Position numbers and translations under genes: made by a program. Source: Nanogingivalis sp963517825 (GTDB lineage Bacteria; Patescibacteriota; Saccharimonadia; Saccharimonadales; Saccharimonadaceae). From it: DNA of 64,000 bases. Every line of letters starts with the position of its first letter. Position 1 is the stretch's first letter. The notes under the pieces were generated by a model that worked only from the letters and a program-made list of their open reading frames with translations, did no database searches and was not told the DNA's origin. Where the stretch lies: NCBI GenBank assembly GCA_963517825.1, contig CAUQGB010000001.1:124001-188000 (forward strand). Direction: 5' to 3'. This document shows positions 59,024-64,000 of the stretch, one piece after another.

Positions 59024-60061
59024 ATGGTCTTAAAAACTCTGAGGGTTCAGAATTTTCGAACACATTCTGATTTTATTTTAGAAATCGGCGAAAAATCAAC
59101 TCTTATTTCTGGCGCTAATGGTAGCGGAAAAACTTCTCTTCTTGAGGCAATTTATTTTGCACTACAGGGCACGAGTTTTCGATCGAGCGATAAAGAAATT
59201 TTAAGAAATGATGGATCGAGCTGGTTTCGAATTGATTTAAAAGATTCAAAAGATTCATTGAGAACGATTATTTTTAATGATTCCGTTCAAAAATCAAAAA
59301 AACAATTCCTAGTTGATGGAAACAAAAAAGCACGTCTAAGTGCTAATTTGCGCATCCCTGTGATACTTTTCGAACCAGACGATTTACAACTTTTAAGCGG
59401 CTCGCCTACACGACGAAGAAATTTCTTAGATCAATTTCTTTCACAAATTTTCCCCAGTTTTCAATTGGCGCTTTCGAGATATAATAAAGCCTTAAGACAG
59501 CGAAATAATCTTCTTAAACGTGAAAATGTTTCGAAAGATGAGCTTTTTCCATGGAACCTTATGCTGGCGGAATATGGCGCAGAAATAATTTCTAAAAGAC
59601 AAGATTTTTTAAAGCTTTTGAACTCAAAGATTGAGGAAGTTTATTATGAAATTTCAGGCGTTAAGGATGAAATTAAAATTGATTATTTAGGTGAAAAGGT
59701 TTCGAAAAATGAAATTCTTGCTATTCTAAGTGAAAACATTGAACGTGATAAGATTCTGGGTTACACTAATTTTGGCCCACACAAGCATGATATTCAGTTT
59801 ATTTTCAATAAAAAGCCCGCGCAAAATATAGCGAGCCGTGGTGAAAATAGAAGCTTAGTTTTAGCTCTGAAATTTATTGAAACTGATATTTTAGCTGACT
59901 TAACCGCAAAAAGACCAATTATTCTTTTGGATGATGTTTTTTCTGAACTTGATAATGATCGACAAAAATTGTTAACTAAACATTTTTCGAAATATCAAAC
60001 AATCATCACTTCAACGAATGAAATTAGAGTTGAAGATTGTAAAATAACCTCGCTGAAGTAG
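59024..60061 (+). CDS. recF: RecF recombination mediator ATPase
   Basis: 345 residues, SMC-like ABC ATPase that loads RecA at gaps with RecO and RecR. Seen: Walker A SGANGSGKT at 29-37, the GSPTRRRNFLDQFL motif, signature ASRGENRSLVLALKF and Walker B PIILLDDVFSELD. SD TAGGAA before the ATG. Last gene of dnaN-recF; the terminator overlaps its stop. Confidence 0.96.
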   Translation: MVLKTLRVQNFRTHSDFILEIGEKSTLISGANGSGKTSLLEAIYFALQGTSFRSSDKEILRNDGSSWFRIDLKDSKDSLRTIIFNDSVQKSKKQFLVDGNKKARLSANLRIPVILFEPDDLQLLSGSPTRRRNFLDQFLSQIFPSFQLALSRYNKALRQRNNLLKRENVSKDELFPWNLMLAEYGAEIISKRQDFLKLLNSKIEEVYYEISGVKDEIKIDYLGEKVSKNEILAILSENIERDKILGYTNFGPHKHDIQFIFNKKPAQNIASRGENRSLVLALKFIETDILADLTAKRPIILLDDVFSELDNDRQKLLTKHFSKYQTIITSTNEIRVEDCKITSLK

Positions 60062-60075
60062 CGAGGTTATTTAAA
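60044..60075. terminator. Bidirectional terminator
   Basis: Perfect 11-bp stem ATAACCTCGCT / AGCGAGGTTAT with a 5-nt loop, between convergent recF and the PEGA gene. Confidence 0.85.
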
Positions 60076-60076
60076 T

Positions 60077-60748
60077 TTATGCCTGACCGCAAGTTGGGTC
60101 TATATAATTAACTGTGTAATCATTTAATACATTTTTCTGCCTAGATTTCATCCAGTCTATTGCTAAATCTTTATAAAATTTAAAGTTTGAACTATTACAT
60201 TTACTATAAATTACTACATTTATTTTCGATACTTCAGTTTTATCTTCTGGCTTTAAAACATAGGATATTGCAAAACCTGTAATTACGCTACCCTTTGTTG
60301 TATTGGTGTATGGTAGATCTTTAACTAGGGGATGTTTCCTTGTTAAGCTGTTCATAGTGTCTGTTATCTTTTCATATCCGGCACCGCTCCTAATAATATC
60401 ATCTCTTTCATGCTCAATATACCAGTTTCCCTTTGGGTCATTTTGAGCTAAGGCTAACACGATATTTGTTTTCTTACCAGATTTAATTTCGAATTCTTTT
60501 GAAGAGCTTTTGAATCCATCTTTTGAAACCTCGACTTTATACCTACCTGGCGTTAGGTTGTGTGTTCCGTTTTTGAAATTTTTACCATTAATGGTTATAT
60601 TCGAACTCTCGGGAGCTATTCCAAGAATTAGCTTTCCACAATAAATATCGGACCAGATCCACCAGCCTATGATTAAAACAGATATTATTCCAAAGATGCC
60701 TAAAACTGAATAAATTTTAATTTTAGTAGACTTATCAATATTTTGCAT
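60077..60748 (-). CDS. Membrane-anchored PEGA-domain protein
   Basis: 223 residues: one transmembrane helix at about 12-32 (YSVLGIFGIISVLIIGWWIW), an extracytoplasmic PEGA beta-sandwich (about 38-95: LILGIAPESSNITINGKNFKNGTHNLTPGRYKVEVSKDGFKS, carrying the tell-tale I-N-G, L-x-P-G-x-Y and G-F/Y motifs), and a C-terminal alpha/beta domain with a single pair of Cys. PEGA domains occur in surface proteins. It starts 3 nt after the hydrolase gene, so it belongs to that operon. Confidence 0.85.
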   Translation of the reverse strand: MQNIDKSTKIKIYSVLGIFGIISVLIIGWWIWSDIYCGKLILGIAPESSNITINGKNFKNGTHNLTPGRYKVEVSKDGFKSSSKEFEIKSGKKTNIVLALAQNDPKGNWYIEHERDDIIRSGAGYEKITDTMNSLTRKHPLVKDLPYTNTTKGSVITGFAISYVLKPEDKTEVSKINVVIYSKCNSSNFKFYKDLAIDWMKSRQKNVLNDYTVNYIDPTCGQA

Positions 60749-60751
60749 ATT

Positions 60752-62407
60752 TTAACCTTTCCATCGCCAAACTTCAACTTCACCAAGACTCTCCATAATC
60801 TGAAGATTCATTGGTTCGATTACACCGGTAGTTCGACTCCATCCAGCATTTGCAACTTTATCTTCACCGTTAACTTGAACGTAAATTTCAATGTGTGCAC
60901 CAGCTCCACCACCAGTCCCTGAGGATATAATATCACCAGGCTTCATATTACTTGTACTTCCGTTGTATGGTATTTTTTCATATTTATCTGGGTTATTACG
61001 CATATATTGAACAAGATTTGCAACTCCACAGCAATGTTTAACATACTCTGGATCTACAGTTGTGCTCATAACCATCGAAACGAAGGCATCACAACTCATA
61101 CCTTTCTGAACATACGGTTCGCCATAGTTAATTAATCCTGTCGCCCTTAAAGCCTCCATCTGCTTATCTGTGACTTCACCAGCATAAGCTGCAGCCTTAT
61201 CAGATTCTGGTCGAGCTAACTCTAGCGCTCTTTCTGAGATTGTTGCATTTCCGAGTTTATTTCCCGAGGATGATGAGCTACAATTACCAGATGAATTCGA
61301 AGAGTTAGTACTATTAGTGATTGAATCTTGGATGAATTTTACGTAAGCTTCTTGACCTTTTGAGTTTGGATGAATTCCGTCTTCGGAATAAAGATTTCTC
61401 CCGCCATTTTTTTCAGCATAACCTTTCCAATCCAATACTGTTATATTGCTATGCTTTGCTGCGAATGATGAAAGTTTTTTATTTATAACTTCATAATCAG
61501 CATTACCACCTTTCGAAAAGTTATTTACCCAAAATATTTTTTTACCATTCAATTTTTCAACTAATTTTTCGGCAGCTTTTTCATCGAAATTGTCATTAGT
61601 TCCAAGATTTACTACTACAGTATCATGGATTTCACTTGGTAATTTTGCTGTTGCGGCAGCTATTGAATCACCAACTGTTGCGGATACATTCGACCCACTA
61701 AAAGTTGAAGATAATCTATCTTGAACGCCGACGGTAATAGAATCGCCTATAAAGGTTATTTTAGAATTTGATGAGGATGTTGAAGTATTTCCACCTTTTC
61801 CTCCAAATTGCGAAAGCATTTTATTTCCAACTTCTTCACCTTCCTTAATACGTCCAGCTCGCAAATCTTCGCGAGGCCTTTCGAATTGAAGTGTCCAAGC
61901 AGTTGTAGCTTCAAGGACAGAATTTGAAGAGATAACCGCATTTTTTGCAGCAGATTGTGAAGTTTCCAATTCGTACCAAAGGAAGTTTAGCTGGACGCCA
62001 AGATCTGAAATTGGCTTACCTTGTTCTTTAGCATAATTTTCAAGATTAGTCCTACGCCCAAATGACCATTGTGCTATACCGTAGCCAATACCATTACCTT
62101 CTTCATTTAAATCTGGATTAAAATGATTCGATTCGCCCCAGAGGCTACCCATTATTCCAGCAACCTGTTCATCTGTGAACCCCTTAGATTTAAGAAAGTT
62201 CCAGATTTTTTCAGCATTATCATTGCCTTCAAGGTTAATGTTAGCTGTTCCACTACTACTTGCTGGTGCGCAATCCTCTCCTGCATCATAGTAGATTATA
62301 TCATTTAATTTATAGAAACGTTCATTAAACTCAGCTCTTGCAATATTTGAAAGGGCTGAAGTGAAAATGACTGACATTAATATAACTGATGATATTTTTT
62401 TATACAT
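60752..62407 (-). CDS. Secreted lysozyme-SGNH hydrolase-NlpC/CHAP-like protein
   Basis: 551 residues with a signal peptide (SSVILMSVIFTSALSNIARA|E). Module 1 (about 65-200) is a phage-tail-type lysozyme domain: KSKGFTDEQVAGIMGSLWGESNHFNP with probable catalytic Glu92, then GYGIAQWSFGRR. Module 2 (about 215-365) is an SGNH/GDSL esterase: FIGDSITVG, a GTND block (VVVNLGTNDN) and DGIHPN with the catalytic D-x-x-H. Module 3 (about 380-551) has GMSCDAFVS and GAHIEIYVQ, the Cys and His of an NlpC/P60 or CHAP-type amidase. It would cut glycan, ester and peptide bonds in peptidoglycan, of its own wall or a host wall. Confidence 0.88.
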   Translation of the reverse strand: MYKKISSVILMSVIFTSALSNIARAEFNERFYKLNDIIYYDAGEDCAPASSSGTANINLEGNDNAEKIWNFLKSKGFTDEQVAGIMGSLWGESNHFNPDLNEEGNGIGYGIAQWSFGRRTNLENYAKEQGKPISDLGVQLNFLWYELETSQSAAKNAVISSNSVLEATTAWTLQFERPREDLRAGRIKEGEEVGNKMLSQFGGKGGNTSTSSSNSKITFIGDSITVGVQDRLSSTFSGSNVSATVGDSIAAATAKLPSEIHDTVVVNLGTNDNFDEKAAEKLVEKLNGKKIFWVNNFSKGGNADYEVINKKLSSFAAKHSNITVLDWKGYAEKNGGRNLYSEDGIHPNSKGQEAYVKFIQDSITNSTNSSNSSGNCSSSSSGNKLGNATISERALELARPESDKAAAYAGEVTDKQMEALRATGLINYGEPYVQKGMSCDAFVSMVMSTTVDPEYVKHCCGVANLVQYMRNNPDKYEKIPYNGSTSNMKPGDIISSGTGGGAGAHIEIYVQVNGEDKVANAGWSRTTGVIEPMNLQIMESLGEVEVWRWKG

Positions 62408-62410
62408 AAT

Positions 62411-64000
62411 TTATTTACCTATTATTGATATTGGATCGAAATGATTTCCTCCAGAAACTGCTTTACCTTTATAGAATTCTAAATGTAGGTGCGGTTCGAA
62501 TGTGTTTGGCCCTCCGGAACCCCAGCCACCAATTCGACCAATCATATCGCCTTTTTTGACACTATCGCCTGCGTTTTTGTAGCCAGCACTCATATGACAG
62601 TATAAGCTTTCGATATCAGAACCTGTAGCTTCCTTGTGTGAAATTATTCGTAGATGTGGACCGCATCCTCGAGACGAATCTCCGCTTGCGTCCGAAATTA
62701 CACCATCTGCAACAGCATATACTGGTATACCTTCTCCACCACCAAGATCTACACCGGTATGAACACATCCATTAAATTCGCAATCAATTGGGAGGTTTCT
62801 TGGCCCATAAGGTGAGTTTATTATCAATTCACCTTCTAGTGGTGATGCGAATTTAGATTTAGCATTTGCAATTTCTTCACTTGATGGACCGCCTTCTCTA
62901 GATGATTTTTTATTTCCACTATTTCCACCTCCACTACTTGAATCTGGCTTAAATTCCTCATTCATACCCATCTCTGTTCGAAGATCAGTCAAAAATAGTG
63001 AATACCAGTTTGCTCTATCATTTTTTTCGGTATTGCAAATTCCACCACGAGTTTCATCGTCATCATCTTCTGATGTTCCGATTGGTGATTTTCGGTTGAA
63101 GCAATATTTATCATATTTTTTCATTCTTTCACTCATTGTGAATGTATTTAGGAGGTTATTATTCTCACTGGTGTCATCTTTCTCGACGATATCACCCCAT
63201 TCTTTAAGCTTATTAACAACTTCCTCGGTATCAGTTTCAGCAATACCCATATCAATACCAGTATAAACATTACAAAAAATATCGGTTGCAGCACCAGTAT
63301 CTGTAATTGATTTATCTTCACAGGTTTCCATATTAGCTGCGAAGTTTGCGTTATTAGCTGCACTTACTCCTGGTGTAATTGATGCAAACGATCTTTGTGC
63401 TCCGCCAATTATTGATGGCAATAAACCTTTAATTGAGCCCAAAGTTCCAACATAGGGCATCATATTGCTTACAATTGAACCCAAGAAAGTATGCCGTGTA
63501 GTTGGATCAAATGGACTGTGAGTTTTTCGAATGTCTTCAGCATTTTCAGCAATTTGACGGTCGGTTTCTTGGCGAAATGCAATTGCTTGAGATTTAGTTA
63601 AAACTCCACCACTTCCAGCCATTGAGTTCTTTGCCATCATTGCTGCAGATCCTGACATTATAGCATTTCCAAAATTCTCGCCGGTTGTTGAATCATTTAG
63701 AATTGTACCGGTTACACCTTCACTTACATATTTCGAAATCGCACCCATGGCTTGATTTTTTAGTATCTCTGCAGCAGCAGAAAGAGCTAATCCTAGTGCT
63801 ACTGTCCATATTGCTGCTTTTACAACATCGCCAATACACCCCAAAAAACCAGTCCCCATACATTTAAGTATTGTTAATGCTACTTGAGCTATACCTACTG
63901 CCGCAGTAACTATACCCGCAACTTTACAGCTTTGTCGTATAAACCAACCCACCATTCCTGTAGTTAATGTATTCATTAAACTTGCGAACCATCCAGTAAT
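62411..64000 (-). CDS. Polytopic membrane protein with C-terminal M23 peptidase, 5' end beyond window
   Basis: 530 codons visible. The frame stays open from the ATG at 63976 back to position 64000, so the gene starts outside the window. N-terminal part: several hydrophobic helices (VAGIVTAAVGIAQVALTIL, GFLGCIGDVVKAAIWTVALGLALSAAAEIL), VirB6/TrbL-like in feel, then a Ser/Gly-rich linker and an M23/LytM domain: INSPYGPR, NGCVHTGVDLGG, GMIGRIGG-like turn and PHLHLEF with the zinc His. It belongs with the neighbouring hydrolase to a secretion-type machine that cuts peptidoglycan. Confidence 0.85.
   Translation of the reverse strand: MTGWFASLMNTLTTGMVGWFIRQSCKVAGIVTAAVGIAQVALTILKCMGTGFLGCIGDVVKAAIWTVALGLALSAAAEILKNQAMGAISKYVSEGVTGTILNDSTTGENFGNAIMSGSAAMMAKNSMAGSGGVLTKSQAIAFRQETDRQIAENAEDIRKTHSPFDPTTRHTFLGSIVSNMMPYVGTLGSIKGLLPSIIGGAQRSFASITPGVSAANNANFAANMETCEDKSITDTGAATDIFCNVYTGIDMGIAETDTEEVVNKLKEWGDIVEKDDTSENNNLLNTFTMSERMKKYDKYCFNRKSPIGTSEDDDDETRGGICNTEKNDRANWYSLFLTDLRTEMGMNEEFKPDSSSGGGNSGNKKSSREGGPSSEEIANAKSKFASPLEGELIINSPYGPRNLPIDCEFNGCVHTGVDLGGGEGIPVYAVADGVISDASGDSSRGCGPHLRIISHKEATGSDIESLYCHMSAGYKNAGDSVKKGDMIGRIGGWGSGGPNTFEPHLHLEFYKGKAVSGGNHFDPISIIGK

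Noticed and set aside
1..64000. Possible recoding of TGA (as in Gracilibacteria/Absconditabacteria)
   Set aside because: Conserved proteins are full length without internal TGA and several genes end in TGA, so the standard bacterial code fits.
1..64000. tRNA, rRNA, tmRNA or RNase P RNA genes
   Set aside because: Intergenic gaps were scanned by eye for cloverleaf arms, CCA ends and conserved RNA cores; none was convincing. A covariance-model search would be decisive.

Overview
The window looks like a piece of the chromosome of a Patescibacteria (CPR) bacterium, most probably a host-associated Saccharibacteria (TM7). The evidence is AT-rich DNA (roughly one third G+C by eye), very tight gene packing, standard stop codons (no internal TGA, so not the recoded Gracilibacteria/Absconditabacteria), an arginine deiminase island, competence/type IV pilus-like genes, an LCP protein with an N-terminal SIDGF motif, and no amino-acid, nucleotide or lipid biosynthesis genes. 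The taxonomic call is inference from gene content and was not tested by phylogeny. No tRNA, rRNA, CRISPR array or insertion sequence was found.

Layout. 1-8.7 kb (minus): galE (cut by the window edge), uvrA, trmB, aspS, small membrane proteins and a CBS-domain protein. 8.8-9.8 kb: a DsbA-like oxidoreductase and an unlisted 30-residue ORF with its own promoter, leader and terminator. 9.9-14.8 kb: a TylF-type methyltransferase and an arcA-arcB-arcD-like operon without a carbamate kinase. 15-33 kb: cell-envelope region with MscS, a HTH-only LexA-like protein, LCP, O-antigen-ligase-like, GT4 and phosphoglycosyltransferase genes, an ATA/AGA-rich glycosyltransferase block at about 22.3-27.1 kb that looks transferred, a Wzm/Wzt exporter, an LGFP-repeat surface protein, and a GtrB/GtrA pair. 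33-43 kb (minus): a glutamine/polar amino-acid ABC importer, jag-yidC-rnpA, a DUF4352-like membrane protein behind a poly-G promoter, lepA split in two ORFs, murJ and ftsH. 43-55.6 kb: tilS, a pilus-ATPase relative with a ruined P-loop, PRC-barrel protein, recX-recA, a prepilin, ruvB, ruvA-ruvC and a pair of surface-protein genes with an A8 frameshift between two ORFs. 55.6-60 kb: rpmH, oriC-like DnaA-box clusters, dnaA, dnaN, recF. 60-64 kb (minus): PEGA protein, a secreted lysozyme-SGNH-NlpC-like protein, and a membrane/M23 peptidase protein running off the edge, resembling a type IV secretion-associated block.

How it fits together. Energy may come from host arginine (ArcA, ArcB, exchanger), amino acids from an ABC importer, and the surface from a lipid-linked polysaccharide pathway (initiating transferase, GTs, Wzy-like ligase, Wzm/Wzt export, LCP attachment), with repeat-rich surface proteins that may touch the host. 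Two loci carry homopolymer switches (G12 in a promoter spacer, A8 in a coding region), suggesting phase-variable surface display.

The least expected whole-window signals are (i) at least a dozen genes whose ATG sits 6-8 nt after a -10 box, often an extended TGnTATAAT/TGnTAAAAT, implying widespread leaderless transcripts, and (ii) a massive excess of the palindrome TTTCGAAA, including inside terminator hairpins, which is nearly absent from the transferred glycosyltransferase block and behaves like a genome-wide tag such as a DNA-uptake sequence.
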